Below, piece by piece: positions 1 to 14,000 of a stretch of DNA of 64,000 nucleotides (positions are counted from its first letter, which is position 1; each line of letters begins with the position of its first letter). This DNA is from Macrostomum hystrix (lineage: Eukaryota > Platyhelminthes > Macrostomidae), in NCBI GenBank assembly GCA_950097015.1, contig CATNEN010000002.1:3720001-3784000 (forward strand). The letters run 5' to 3'. A model generated the notes under the pieces. It saw only the letters and a list, made by a program, of their open reading frames with translations. It was not told where the DNA came from and ran no database searches. Both the position numbers and the translations under genes were made by a program.

Positions 1-1107
1 CGGAACAGGCACTCCAGGCCGTATCTGCGGTGTGGGGTTGGCACTTTAGCGGCTAGTTCCTTTGATGTTTTCTATTGATCAACTGCGGCTAGTTCCTTTG
101 ATAGATTATATTAATTAACTGCGGCTAGTTCCTTTTATATATTCTATTAATTGACTGCGGCTAATTCCTTTGATGTTTTCTGTAGATCAACTGCGGCTAG
201 TTCCTTTGATGTTCTCTATTAATCAACTGCGGCTAGTTCCTTTTATATATTCTATTAATTGACTGCGGCTAATTCCTTTGATGTTTTCTGTAGATCAACT
301 GCGGCTAGTTCCTTTGATAGATTCTATTAATTAACTGCGGCTAGTCCCTTTTATATATTCTATTATTTGACTGCGGCTAATTCCTTTGATGTTTTCTGTA
401 GATCAACTGCGGCTAGTTCCTTTGATGTTCTCTATTAATCAACTGCGGCTAGTTCCTTTTATATATTCTATTAATTAACTGCGGCTAATTCCTTTGATGT
501 TTTTTGATAGACTGCGGCTGGCTCTATTGATCTAGTGGCTAGCTGCAGCTATTAAATTTATTTAGTTAAAAAAACTGAAATAGACTGCTCAAAACACACG
601 CAGCTCACCTGTGACCATTAGCCGCATCCTCATTGGCCAGCTGTTTAAACTCGTTGTACATCTTCCAATTGAAATTGTCGCGCAAAAAGAATGACCAGAA
701 CCGGTACAGAGTGTTCATTTCCTGCGACTGGCCGGGACCTTGAATTTCTCGATCTAAAAAATCAGTTTTTATGCTTGTTTATTTACTCTACTGGTAGTAG
801 TTTAAATAGAAAAGAAATAGCAAAAAGTAAGAAATTGACACCTACCGCGCAGACAACGCCGGTGATAATGATTATAATCAACAAAATTGAATCCGTGTTC
901 TTGCAGCAGGGTGTAGGACGGATGAGTATAGTTGGACTGCGGCTGCTGCTGTTGCTGCTGAGCAGGCTGCAGAACTGGCAGATTTCCCGGCAGAAAGTCG
1001 CCCAAGCAGAAGCTGCTGCTGGTGCTGGATGTTCGCGATCTAGACCGAATGCGGTGCTCTCTGACGTCGAACATGTAGCCGATGCTTTGCTCTTCCGGAC
1101 GCTGCGA

Positions 1108-1139
<32 letters not shown>

Positions 1140-4100
1140 GCATCTTGACAGCAACCGAAGTGTAGGCCGGGTAGAACCGACCCTTGCCAGCTAGCGACGA
1201 AGACGACGGCGGTGGCGGCGGTGGTGGAGGCGGCGGCGCCTTCTGATCTTCGGACTGCGGCTGCTGACTATCAGAGCTCCGTCGAGCCCTCAGAGTCTCC
1301 TCTGAGACCAGCTGCACCTGCTGCATACCCGACACTGCGGCCTCCTCGTCCAGCTGCTGCTGGCGCCAGATCGCGGCCTCGTACTCGGCCAGACCGTCGC
1401 CGATCTGCCTGGCCAGCTCCTGGGTCATCCGGCCGGGCCGGTGCTGGCTGTGGTGCGGCCTATCGCCTCCGGGATGCTTGGCCAAGGTGCGCAGAGACAC
1501 ACCTGCTGGGGCCACCACGATCAGCCTGTTGATATCCGCCTCGGACAGGTCGTCTTCTGTTGTTGAAATGGCTCGGACCCTGGTACGCCTGGCGCCTCCA
1601 TGATGCTGCAGATGCTGCTGGCTGGAAGCGGAGGCGGCTCCCGCGTGCTCACTGGCAAACTCAAAGTCCAGCTCGTCGTCGGCAGGTGGCGGCTGAGCAG
1701 CTCCTTGAGCAGTCGATGAGTTTGCTGAGGCTGATACCGACGGAGCGGCGCCAGCTGCCGCCGCCGGAGAGTCGCTGATGGAGTTCGAGCTGTTGCGAGA
1801 CGTTCTTGGCCGGCGGAACACTTCGTGCCAGCGGTCTGCGAAAAAAGTGAGGCGGACTAATTAAGGCCGCTGACATTAATTCTAATTAAAGCGGGTGTCG
1901 ATTTACAGTGCAACGTGTTCTAATAATTACTTTGTAGGTTCAGCTATACAGATGGACAGATATACATGTGCTAGGGTTATAAAGAATAACTGTGGATTGG
2001 GGTGGTGGGTTTACTGGAAGGCAGAATGTACATTGGGGTGGTGGGTTTAATGGAAGGCAGAATGTACTTTGGGGTGGTGGGTTTAATGGAAGGCAGAATG
2101 TACATTGGGGTGGTGGGTTTAATGGAAGGCAGAATGTACATTGGGGTGGTGGGTTTATTGGAAGTCAGAATGTACATTCGGGTGGTGAGTTTATTGGAAG
2201 GCGGAATGTACTTTGGGGTGGTGGGTTTATTGGAAGGCAGAATGTATATTGGGGTGGTGGGTTACAAATGAAAGAGAGATTGTAAGAGGGTGGTAGTTTA
2301 CACCAGGAAAGGGAGAATGTATATTGGGGCGATAGGTTTCACGGGAAAGTTAGAATGTACATTGGGGAGGAAGGAGGTAACACAGGAAAGGCAGAATGTA
2401 CATTGGGGTGGTGGGTAAAACACAAGCAGAAGTGTCATAAACTGCATATTCAAATAGTATCAGTGCAAATTAGACTGTCGAAATGAACAGCAAACAATCA
2501 TATGATCACCAAGCTATTCTTTATATGAATATACACAGAAATAATTTTCAATTTTGATTTATAGATCGCCAATACAGGCCCAGAATACACCTGAGCACTA
2601 TTAACGAAGCATTGATTTTTTATTATTTTACAAATGCATACGCATAAAGCATAAGACAAATGAACACCACAAAAAGCCACCCGGGCACAGAGAACTCCCT
2701 AAGGCCGTACCATCAACACTGGCCGACTTGGCTGACAAAGCGAACACTTCGTCATTAATAGCGAATTCGTCTGCGATTGTACAGGGACGGACGGGCTAAA
2801 CACAATGCTTGAACCATTCTTATATCTCGGCTGGTTGCAAAGTAAAAGAACATTTTTCACAGCGGAATAACTGTGAGCAACGGTTAGCAACCACAGAACT
2901 AATATTTTAAAGCAGATTTCAAGTTCCCACAGGCGGTGCAGCCAAAGTTCTGGACTGCCAAGTCACACTGGAGCTGTTTTAGTCAGACATTTTTTTCCAA
3001 TATTGCAAATCCAATGTCGGATAATATATGGGAAAGCAAATAGAACTGATTCTAATACTAAAGCCAGAACCCAACCTCCAATAAAGCTGCTAAGCTTATG
3101 CGTCAAACGCCTGTCAAAATTTTATAACTCAAGGCCAAACCCAGAGTCATGGGTAAAAGAAAAGACAAAACAAACACAATGTCTGAATTGGGATCTGGAA
3201 AAAATTGGGTTTCTGAGTAAAGGATCTTGATATAATTCGGTTCTTAGTAGAGGATCTTGAAATAATTCGGTTCTGAGTAGAGGATCTGGGAAGCATTCGG
3301 TTTTGAATTGAGGATCTGGGAAGAATTTGAGGATCTGGGAAGAACTTGAGGATCTGGGAAGAATTTGAGGATCTAGGAAGAATTTGAGGATCTAGGAAGA
3401 ATTCAAGTATTTGGGAAGAATTTGGGGATCTGGGAAGAATTTGGGGATCTCGGAAGAATTTGGGGATCTGGAAAGAATTTGGGGATCTGGGAAGAATTTG
3501 AGGATCTAGGAAGAATTTGAGGATCTGGGAAGAATTTGAGGATCTGGGAAGAATTTAAGGATCTAGGAAGAATTCAAGTATTTGGGAAGAATTTGGGGAC
3601 CTGGGAAGAATTTGGGGATCTGGTAAGAATTTGGGAATCTGGTAAGAATTTGAGGATCTGTAAAGAATTTGAGGATCTGGGAAGAATTTGAGGATCTGGG
3701 AAGAATTTGAGGATCTGGGAAGAATTTGGGGATCTGGGAATAATTTGAGGATCTGGGAAGAATTTGAGGATATAGGAAGAATTTGAGGATCTAGGAAGAA
3801 TTCAAGTATTTGGGAAGAATTTGGGGATCTGGGAAGAATTTGGGGATCTAGAAAGAATTTGGGGATCTGGGAAGAATTTGAGGATATGGGAAGAATTTGA
3901 GGATCTGGAAGGAATTTGAGGATCTGGGAAGAATTTGAGATCTTACTTCCTGCAGGTCCCGAAGTGCGTGGCACAAACTCGGGAGCGTCAATGTTCAGCA
4001 GTTGATTGGTGTCATTGTGGTAGAAGCTGCGGTCCTTTAGTCCGGCTGTGCCACCCTCGTAGGTGTCGAGATCGATAGGCCACAGGGTGGGATTCACTCG

Positions 4101-7100
4101 GCGTCGAACCCTGGTGCGATCCGGGCTGAGGTCCAGCTGGTCGCTTTTCTCTAAGGCGGCTGCAAAAAGGGGAAAATATTAAAGAAGATGTTTTTAATGT
4201 GATTTGGGAGAAACGTATTTTTTTAGTTTGATTTCGGAAAATGAGGATTTTTTGGGATTTATTAAACGGGGATTTTGATTAAGTGGTTTCCTAGGAAGAC
4301 TACGGCGAGTATTTCATTCACCATTTTCTTTTCAATTTCTTTCTCTTCCTAATTATTCCTTATTTATTCTAAATTTATTAAATTTATAAAGTTATGAACT
4401 AAATAAAAGTTCATTCCTTTTGGGAGCTATCGTGACGTAGGCAATGAGTATTTGAAATTTGAACTCTGTGAAAACTCTATTGATCCAATTTACCAAGCAC
4501 ATCCTCAGGATTGCCATTGCACAGGTAGTTGACCCTGTTGAAGCCGGCCAGGGTCTGGAGGCTCACATAGCCCTCCTTGTCCATGATGCTGCGTAGGAAC
4601 AGGTCGTGATTCAAATTATCGTCTGAGAAGTAGAACTCAATCTGACGACGAATCTGCTCGAAGACGACTTCGCACACAGCGTCGCTGTCGAAGTTCTCCG
4701 GATAATAGTACAGGCCGTTAACAACAACGGAGCGGGCACCGGTGACGGGGTCAACCAGCTCTCCCATTGGCAGCATGTGGTCCTGCATTTGGCCCATAGA
4801 ACCGCCCGAGTAGATGAGGGCCATGCCTTCTGCGAAATTCGAGTGGGAAAAGTTTGCGATTGAGAAAAAAATAACAACGAAACACGACAGCTTTGCCTGC
4901 ATAGCAACCGGAATTTCCCTTAGATACACAATTTTACTTTCCGTTAAATAAATGTAAAGTTTTAGATTATCAGCACAAAGATTTGAGAATTTCCCGAATA
5001 TACTAACAGAGGATTATAAAAGTTTGCCACATGAGGCTAAGAAATGTAAGACCATAGCAACTAGGATTTTCCCTAGATACAGATGAGGCTAAGAAATGTA
5101 AGACCCTAGCAACTAGGATTTACCCAAGATATGGGTGAGGCTAAGAAATGAAGGCACATAGCAACGGGGGTTTCCACTAGATACAGATGAGGCAAAAAAA
5201 CGAAAGCACATAGCAACTAGGATTTTCCCTAGTTACGGATGACGCTAAGAATTATAAGACCATAGCAACTAGGATTTACCCTAGATACGGCTAAGAAACG
5301 TAAGTCCATAGCAACCAAGGACTTGCTATGGACTTGTCATTAAATACAAATGAAGCTTCTACTCGTGAAAAAGAAAAGTATGGAACATTTTTAGACATTT
5401 TTCTCTGACGGGTTAAAACCATGTGTATATATATATATACCCGTAGACTAGTCTAAAGAATGTCAAACAAGAAAATAAATACAAATGAATAAGAATATAT
5501 CTCTTTCCAGTGCGCAATTCATTATTCACTTACCGTTTGCTATACAACTGTGTGGGCAATCTGACAATCCCCTTCAAGCGTACCCAATAGGTATTGATAG
5601 ATTTTTATACACAAAAATTTTCTAATTTCTCTACAGCGGGTAGGGAAAAAATCGATAAAAAAGAGAGAGGCTTTAGGAAGAAGTGACCTGTTCAAAAGCT
5701 AATTTCACCACTGCACAAAAGTATATAAGTACTGAGCTAGGGGGACGAAAATGTAAACAAGGGAGAAATATAGTTTGGAATAGGCGCGCTTCGAATGAGA
5801 AAACTGAGAATTAAACTAATAAGTTAAATAGTAGGAAAGTTATTAACTTTAACTGCAGTGTGGCATACACCTCTCTTAAGGGTAAATTAGCGAATTAGAT
5901 TAGGGCGCGAAGGGTGACTTTGTAAATCACAAATAAACCCTACGTCAGATTGCTTTTCATAAATTATGCTACAATCATTTCATCTGTCATAAATTATCTT
6001 AAGGATATTTCGTACGCTAACATTAACCAACGGTCATTTCGTACATAATAAATTATCCAAGGGTTACTTGGATAAAGGGTTACTTACATCATAATTGATC
6101 TTATCGTAATTTTGCACATTATAAATAATCAAAGGGTCATTTACTGCATCATACATTATCCAATAGTCTATTAGTACATCATGCATTATCCAATAGTCTA
6201 TTAGTACATCATACATCCAATAGTATATTAGTACATCATACATTATCCAATAGTCTATAGTCTATAAGTACATTATACATTATCCAATAGTCTCTATGTA
6301 CATCATACATTATCCAATAGTCTATTAGTACATCATACATTATCCAATGGTCATTTCCTACTTCATACATTACCAAATGGTCATTTCCTACATCATACAT
6401 TATCCAATGGTCATTTCCTACTTCATATATTATCCAATGGTCATTTCCTACTTCATACATTACCAAATGGTCATTTCCTACATCGTACATTATCCAATGG
6501 TCATTTCCTACTTCATACATTATCCAATGGTCATTTCCTACTTCATACATTATCCAATGGTCATTTCCTACTTCATACATTATCCAATGGTCATTTCCTA
6601 CATCATACATTATCCAATGGTCATTTCCTACTTCATACATTATCCAATGGTCATTTCCTACTTCATACATTATCCAATGGTCATTTCCTACTTCATATAT
6701 TATCCAATGGTCATTTCCTACTTCATACATTATCCAATGGTCATTTCCTACTTCATATATTATCCAATGGTCATTTCCTACATCATACATTATCCAATGG
6801 TCATTTCCTACTTCATACATTATCCAATGGTCATTTCCTACTTCATACATTATCCAATGGTCATTTCCTACTTCATACATTATCCAATGGTCATTTCCTA
6901 CTTCATACATTATCCAATGGTCATTTCCTACTTCATACATTATCCAATGGTCATTTCCTACTTCATACATTATCCAATGGTCATTTCCTACTTCATACAT
7001 TATCCAATGGTCATTTCCTACTTCATATATTATCCAATGGTCATTTCCTACATCATACGTTATCCAATGGTCATTTCCTACATCATACGTTATCCAATGG

Positions 7101-8060
7101 TCATTTCCTACATCATACATTACCAAATGGTCATTTATTAATTCATAAATTACCCCGGGGTTATTTTGTCCGTCAAAATTTGGTCCTAGTGTCATTTAGT
7201 AAGGCACAAAATTAGACAAAAAGTCGCTTGATTGATAGACTGTATGATTTCTCGTCCATACTGGAATTAGAGGTTAAATATGTAAGGCTGACTAACAAAA
7301 AGACATTATATTATACACTTTTACAAACGTGTGAACACACTATAAATCTACAAAAAAACTAAACAACGACTCAGCTACCGGAAGCAACTAGATCAGAGAC
7401 CCTAATACTCTAGGTACAGTAAATCAATACACAAATACACATAGAAACAATGAGTTCGCATCCGGAGTATGGGAAAATCGTTTGAAATAAACATTTTCCC
7501 ACCCATTTTCGATACTGAATTTAGCGGCTTAACTTAAAAACGCTGAACTAGGATCAATACTTAACATTTACTATATGAAAAATATGGACTAGCCTTTAAA
7601 TGAATAAATAAATAAATATATATATGAATTATAAAAGTTAGGAGCTAATACACAAAAATCTTTTTTAAAAATGCCTACCCTAAATAGACAAAAGAGCGAA
7701 TATTCAGAAATTTAATAATAAAACCGATCATTGTTAATAAGTTCGTTCAAACAGCTCAAGCACAGACGGACAAGCAACTAAAGATTGAAATATATGCAGA
7801 AACACAACTACAAAAATGAATACGAACAGAAAACACAAGAACAGGCAAGAATAAACAAACAGACAGACAGGCAGACAGACAGACAGACGGATAGGAAGAC
7901 AGACAGACAGGCAGACAGAGAGGCAGACAGACAAACAGACAGACAGGCAGACAGACAGACAGACGGATAGGAAGACAGACAGACAGGCAGACAGAGAGGC
8001 AGACAGACAAACAGACAGACAGGCAGACCGACAGTCAGACAGACAGGCAGGCAGACAGGC

Positions 8061-8097
<37 letters not shown>

Positions 8098-8496
8098 GGC
8101 AGACAGACAGACAGACGGATAGGAAGACAGACAGACAGGCAGACAGAGAGGCAGACAGACAAACAGACAGACAGGCAGACAGACAGACAGACGGATAGGA
8201 AGACAGACAGACAGGCAGACAGAGAGGCAGACAGACAAACAGACAGACAGGCAGACCGACAGTCAGACAGACAGGCAGGCAGACAGGCAGACAAACAGAC
8301 AGACAGGCAGACAGACAGACAGACGGATAGGAAGACAGACAGACAGGCAGACAGAGAGGCAGACAGACAAACAGACAGACAGGCAGACAGACAGACAGAC
8401 GGATAGGAAGACAGACAGACAGGCAGACAGAGAGGCAGACAGACAAACAGACAGACAGGCAGACCGACAGTCAGACAGACAGGCAGGCAGACAGGC

Positions 8497-8537
<41 letters not shown>

Positions 8538-8568
8538 GGCAGACAGACCGACAGACAGACAGACAGGA

Positions 8569-8605
<37 letters not shown>

Positions 8606-11083
8606 GGCAGGCAGGCAGACAGACAGACCGACAGACAGACAGACAGTAGACAGACAGACAGACAGGAAGACAGACAGTAGACAGGCAGACAGACAAGCAA
8701 GCAGTTCAGGCAGGCTCAGAAATCGCAGGGGTCTCACCAGTGATGACGCTGTCAGAGACAGTTGCTAACAGGGCGGGATTATAGCTGGCATCTCGGTGGC
8801 TGCCAATCGCCATCGGCCGCTGCCCCGGCTGCTGCTGCTGCTGCTGCTGCCGAGGAGGCGGGGGCGGCAGCAGCGGCTGGGGCTGCGGCGGCGGGTTAGC
8901 GAAGGCGGGCAAAGTCTGGTCATCATAATACGGCAAGCAATAATAAGGATTATCGTCCTGCTTTTGACCATTGCTGATTGAAGAGGCCTGGGCCACTAGC
9001 TGCTGCTGCTGATGCGGCCGTCGGTTGCCAATGTGGTGCGGCGCGTTGTTCGAGCCTGGGTTCCGAGCAGTTTGTTAATAAAATTGGGGGTAAAAGTGAG
9101 TCGTTTTGCGAGAAGCAGCTGAGTGAAAGACAGGAAGGAGATAACAATGAAATTCCATTTCCGAAGCACAAAAAGCACACGAAAGCAGGGGTAAAAATCA
9201 TTTCTTCCCAATTTGTTAAAAATTTCGAGTCACCAAAATTTAAATAAGGATAGAGTCAAGCGATTAGATCAATTTAGACACCTAGAAATAAATCGATCCC
9301 AAATTTAAAATCCTCGGCCACTGATATTAAGTTTTCTATAATCCATAGTATAAAAACAATACAAAAAACACTCTACTAACTCCAGGCCTAAACGAAATTA
9401 AAAAACAAACCCTAACACCACAATTTAGGCCAAATATATTAACAACGCAAAAATGACAGACATTAAATTTTTTTTAAACAAATGTTCCTACTATTTAAAT
9501 ATTTTCACGTCTAAAAAACAATACTGTAGAAATATAATACTTCCTGGAATTCAATACACACTCTAAACAGTTTAGACAGCTATTTTGACAGTTTAGTGAC
9601 AGCTCCATGACAGGTAGTTAAAATTGAAGTTCTGTTGAAATATATACTACTGGAATAGAGTGTACTAGTACAGTGTAATAGTAAAGTTTAAAGCTACAAA
9701 TGTGCTCATTTATTTAACGATATAAGAAACTATACTAGGCCATATAAAAACACAGTAAATCTAAAACAAAAAATGTTGAGTTTCCACCTAATCCACTACG
9801 ACAGTTTCTAATAGAGGATATTGCCTCATGAAAAAAAGTATTCCAGAAAACTGGAAATCAGGGGCGAAATTATTCTAATCGAAAATGGGAAATCCTAACT
9901 AAGGGGAAAACTCTCAATGAAAATCAGTCAAAATCAGACAGCGAAAAGTCTCCCTATGAAACAGTGACCTCCAATGGTAATAGGAAATCCCAATTTAGGA
10001 AATATTCCTAATGAAATACTGTAATCTCACAAACATGGGTTGTCTACTTTCTGAAAAATATGTACACCCTTTCTTTGCAAGAATTATATATTGTAAGACA
10101 AAGAAGTCGTATACCATGGAAATTGATAAAATAAAATGTTCTTAAAGTACGCATGAAAACCTTCAGATTGAGAACACGCGAAATTTCAGATGCAACAAAC
10201 ACACGAAGGCATGCTTAAGAAAGCGGCTCTGGGATTTCAAAATTGCAAAAATTTGAAATACCCCCGCAGATTATAGCAAAGCCGTCTCACCATAACGGGC
10301 CACATCCTGCTGATGCTGCACCCTGGACTGATGCTGGCCGCCGCCAGTAGACGTCATCCCGGGCTCGAATCTGCCGCGGCCGGAGCGAGCGAATCGCTTG
10401 AACGGTCTAGGACGATTGGCTCCGCCGCCGCCGCCGCCGTTGCCACCGCCGCGCCTGACACCAGCTGATGTCATTGGAGGCGGCGTTCGACTTCGCTGCT
10501 TCTGCTGCTGCTGGTGCTGGAAATTCTGCTGCTGCTGCTGCTGCTGCTGAGTCTGGTGCCCGCCGCGCCGACTAGCGGACTGAAGCGAGCGCGAGCGTCT
10601 CTGCTGCTCCTGGCGCTCATTGCCAGATCCGTCGAATTCTAGCGACATTCTCTCCCACGAAACTGGCTGCGAACGACTTGCAGATGAGGCCAGCTGCTGC
10701 TGCTGCTGCTGAGCAAGCTCTTTAGCATTGCCTGGCTGGCCAAGAGTGGGCCAATCGTCAGCGGCGCTATCGCTGGCCAATTTTTCGTCACCACTGGGGC
10801 CAACAGTGGCTCCAGACTTTGAGGAGTCATCGGCAAAAACCAGCTTCTTTTTGGCATGCTTTTCCTCTAGCTGCTGCTGCTGCTGCTGCTGCTGCTGATT
10901 TTCGGAGTCTTTTTTCAGCACTGAAGGACCCGGTTCAGCTGTGGCTATGACATTCTTTAGCCACGGATTCTCTTTAGGTGGAGGTGCATCCACTAAGCTG
11001 GTGTTGGTTGAATGCTGCTGCTGTTGCTGCTGGGGTGGCGAGCTAACAGCTGTTGCTACTATCTGCGCCTGTTGATGCTCCAT
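1..11083 (-). CDS. LARP1: La-related protein 1 (LARP1), 3' end beyond window
   Basis: Exons, in transcript order: 10291-11083, 8738-9055, 4494-4829, 3947-4159, 846-1835, 609-753 and 1-24 (continues off the window); about 939 codons are visible. Introns 1-5 are phase 1, the next is phase 2, and every junction keeps frame. The ATG at 11083 opens a Q-rich N-terminus with LARP1-type NPWLKN and WPTLG motifs. The La motif lies near residues 427-510 ([15 protein letters not shown], then FNRVNYL). A PAM2-type motif, [11 protein letters not shown] (near 536-546), should bind poly(A)-binding protein. Exon 5 carries KHPGGDR and the VREHR block. The DM15 cap/TOP-binding repeats start at [12 protein letters not shown] and continue with [19 protein letters not shown] and YGLECLFR. 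In other animals LARP1 represses and stabilises 5'TOP mRNAs under mTORC1 control in the cytoplasm. Extra exons in the 2.1-kb intron before exon 5 cannot be excluded. Identification is firm from several family-specific blocks. Confidence 0.93.
40..535. repeat. minisatellite, ~35-60 bp units, LARP1 intron
   Basis: Imperfect tandem copies of a unit containing CTGCGGCTAGTTCCTTTGAT and an AT-rich spacer. It fills most of the intron between the last two visible LARP1 exons and starts about 75 bases from the 5' splice site at 608. No coding potential seen. Confidence 0.9.
1994..2425. repeat. minisatellite, 36-bp unit, LARP1 intron
   Basis: About eight good copies of a 36-bp unit (GGGTTTAATGGAAGGCAGAA plus TGTACATTGGGGTGGT), decaying toward 2425. 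The unit is a multiple of three and stop-poor, so it makes spurious open frames on both strands. From 2430 to 3230 I see only AT-rich intron. Confidence 0.92.
3225..3944. repeat. minisatellite, 19-bp unit, abutting LARP1 exon 4 donor
   Basis: About 37 copies of a 19-bp unit (GAAGAATTTGAGGATCTGG and variants). In transcript orientation the array begins at the 5' splice site itself: the donor GTAAGATCT already contains the AGATC..TCAAATTCTT repeat unit. Confidence 0.93.
4896..5330. repeat. imperfect ~55-bp tandem repeat in LARP1 intron
   Basis: Five to six diverged copies containing CATAGCAACTAGGATTT(A/T)CCC, AGATAC and GAGGCTAAGAAATG. They lie just upstream of the LARP1 La-motif exon, inside the 3.9-kb intron. 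From 5340 to 6150 I see AT-rich intron only. Confidence 0.75.
6150..7145. repeat. 30-bp minisatellite in LARP1 intron
   Basis: About 28 near-perfect copies of a 30-bp unit (CATTATCCAATGGTCATTTC plus CTACTTCATA), degenerating toward 6150. Because 30 is divisible by three and the unit lacks stops, both strands show long open frames (7195-6236 and 6347-7141); these are artefacts of the repeat. The flank 7146-7850 is AT-rich intron with nothing recognisable. Confidence 0.95.
7856..8695. repeat. GACA-based satellite with higher-order structure, LARP1 intron
   Basis: Runs of GACA/GGCA tetranucleotides are organised in longer blocks (GGATAGGAAGACAGAC and AGAGAGGCAGACAGACAAAC recur). In transcript orientation it starts about 30 bases after the donor at 8737. 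The minus-strand Cys/Leu/Ser-rich open frames here are repeat artefacts. Confidence 0.95.
9056..10290. other. LARP1 intron 1, no recognisable feature
   Basis: AT-rich intron between the first two LARP1 coding exons. It has a clean donor (GTGAGACGG at 10290) and acceptor (CCCAG at 9056). No tandem array, SINE or further exon was seen. Confidence 0.6.
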
Positions 11084-14000
11084 TTATTGAAGTGCTTTTC
11101 TGATGCTAACCAATATTGACTTGCTGTCTATTAGCTGGAGATTAACATGAACATCTAAATATAATAGGTTCTAGTATAGGTTCACTTTATTTTAGCTTTC
11201 CATTTTAAATTGTTCTTCATAGTTACATATAAGTTTAAAAGGCTTAAATTTTATAGTCAAAAAGGCTGATTACTTACTAGCTGGTATACTATAGGCCCTT
11301 TTAAGTTTACAGTTATAGGTCTTGTCTAGAACACTAAACAAGAAAATATTTTCAAAAATTTCTAAAGGCCTAAAAATAATTTTAAGATTGTCATGCATCA
11401 TAGGCCTGTTTGTAGGGCCTAAGACGAAAATGTAAAGGTTTAGACCCAATTTATGAATCTAGATGAAGATGAAGCAATGAAGTGGACTTGCTAAGCTAGA
11501 GGTTTAGTGTAGTTGAGGCTATCATGCTTTCTGGCATATCTTTGCATTTTTAGGCCCTCTATCCCCACACTGGTTGCTGGTATATTGTAAACAGCCTTAG
11601 AAATATAACTTATATTATAGGCCTAAGCAATGCACAAAAATCTTCACAAAAATCTACTTTAATTCATAATCATAAAGGCCTACCACCACATTGTCATATA
11701 ACATAACATAGTAATATTCATATGATAGGCTAATAAAGCCACATTAAATTGAAACTTAAAATGAGTTTTAAGGGCCTATGAACCATTTAATTTAAATAGG
11801 CCTTTTAAAGTCCAAAATCTAGGTGTGGTTAATGCTGTAGTAGGCCTATAGATAGGCACTAGACCCTAGCATATGATTGGCCCTATATAGGCCCTATAAT
11901 ATTCTTAAGTAAAAAAAGCAATGAGCTGAGCTAAGGCTAGGCCCTAGGCCTAGTCTACTTAGTTCTAGTTCTGGTAAGCCTAGTCTGCCCAGATAAGATC
12001 AAGGAAAATCCTCTCTCTGTTGTTATGTGCCCAAAGTGAAGGTCTGACTCTAGAGTCTAAGCCTAGGCCTATAGAAAGCCCAAGGACAATTGTAGGGCCT
12101 AATAATAATCATAAAAAATAAATAATATTATTACCACACAGACCGAAAGATAGGCCAAACTTAAAACAACATCACTTTATTTTACTTCAACTAGACCTAG
12201 CCTAGTTCAATTCAAAGTCTAGCAAGCTACACTTTTATACAAGTGAAAGAACTTAAAAGAAATTGGTATGCAAAGCAGTTGCAGAACTAAATCTGAACAC
12301 CAATGATTATCGTAATATGTATTATGATTTATGAACTACCTAGTACAATTATTTTTTAAGATATAAACTACCGTACTCAAGTAAGAGGGTAATCAGTAAG
12401 TAAGATTTGCAATAAGAAATTAACATCACAAACGGTTCTACCAGCAACGTGACTAATCAAGAACGTGACTTATCAAGAACGTGACTTAAAAAACGCAAGG
12501 TTGGTCAGTTTGAAAGCGAAAAGCAATCATTACGTAAGATCACTTAAAGAAAAGTGGAGAGAGAATAAGTTTTTTCTTGATCTATCGACAAGTAATGCAT
12601 ACTTTATCGGTATATATTTATCTGCTAAGAAGAGACTAGCTCCCAGCCAAAGTTTGAGTTGCCGCTTCGTTTGAGTGGTAACTAAAATGAGTTTGTGCAG
12701 TACTCACTCTTTTCTAGCTGTCCTATCTGCGTGGATTGTACATCAGGCTTGTTCTCCCCCCCTCGCTCATGATCTCCACTCTCGCTTATGATGTTGCGTA
12801 ACATTGTCTGGTTGAAGAGTCAAGTATTTATTGGTCAGCTTGCATAGCTAGTTGATTCGTTATTATTGCTCATTACAGTAAATAATAGTCTACTTGAAGT
12901 CGCTGTCCTCGGAATGACATCCTTGCCTAAAATGTAACCTAATATGTTACCTGCCTACATTTGTAGTGTATAAGAACGTAAGCCAGGGCATGTCGTATAG
13001 CATTCACAGTTTGAATGATTCGAAACTTTATAGCAGGGCAGGTTCGGCATCATATGAAAAATGAGAGGAGACAAGAAATTGTTTTTATAGGAAACAGAAA
13101 CATCTGGTTGGCGAGCCAAGAGTTTTTCCGACTCTAATTTCAAGCAGTATAGTTTTTAAGCCTTACAGCTTGTCAACCAAAGTTCAAAGGATACGCCGCC
13201 TTGCTGAGGCAGTCTCATTGGACGTCTCAAATCAATGACGTGTTCATTCTAGGCATGCAAAATGCTGCAAATATAGTACGTTCAATTCCTATAAGGACTT
13301 GATTATAATAAATTTGCAGCTTTTTATAATAAAATAAAAAAACGAAGCCTTGTTGGCTAATATAAAATGACAACATTTTAATGGTTATACCAACATGGAA
13401 AATAACATTAACAAGCATCTTATTAACACAAACATCATATTTTATTAAGGTAACTCATCCATATAAGGTAAAAAAATATTACAACAGCAAGAGTACATAC
13501 ATGTAAGTATTGGTTAAACAAACAAGCTAACTAATTTAAACGCAAAAGCGTTGATTCAGGTTTTCGCTTTCATGACGACAGAAATCTATGCTGTAATTAG
13601 TAGCCCATTTATGAACTCCTACATGTCATAATGTACCCAAATGTTAAGTAAAAGTATGTAAAGATAAAACAAAAATGCTCGCTTTGGTGAGAAAAAAAAC
13701 AAAACTCTAAATCTTTTTTTGAATTTCACATGTTTCACAGGCCAGGTACTTCAGTAAATAGCTGCTAGTCTATTTTATACACTACAGCACGGGCAAACAT
13801 CGCACTGATTGATATGAAAAAGCAGTTAAAGCGGCTGATATTTAAATCAGAATAAAGACAATTAACATAGCAGCAGAACAGATTTGTTGCTAATAACACT
13901 GGGATTGTTACACTGAGATGCGAACAAAAATAGAAGTCTTGAAATTAAAAACGTATCACACTATATAGGTTTTTTAATGTGCTTTTTAAACCAAATTTAC

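Noticed and set aside
6236-7195. Open frames of 320 and 265 residues on opposite strands
   Set aside because: Both are made only of a 30-bp tandem unit that lacks stops and is divisible by three, inside a LARP1 intron.
7856-8695. Possible CRISPR-like or direct-repeat array
   Set aside because: No unique spacers; a plain satellite in an animal intron.
7734-8737. Cys/Leu/Ser/Val-rich open frames on the minus strand
   Set aside because: They are translations of the GACA satellite; the composition has no protein-like variation.
10271-11083. CAG/CTG runs as possible pathogenic-type expansions
   Set aside because: They are ordinary interrupted Gln-coding runs within LARP1 exon 1 and similar runs occur in several genes here.
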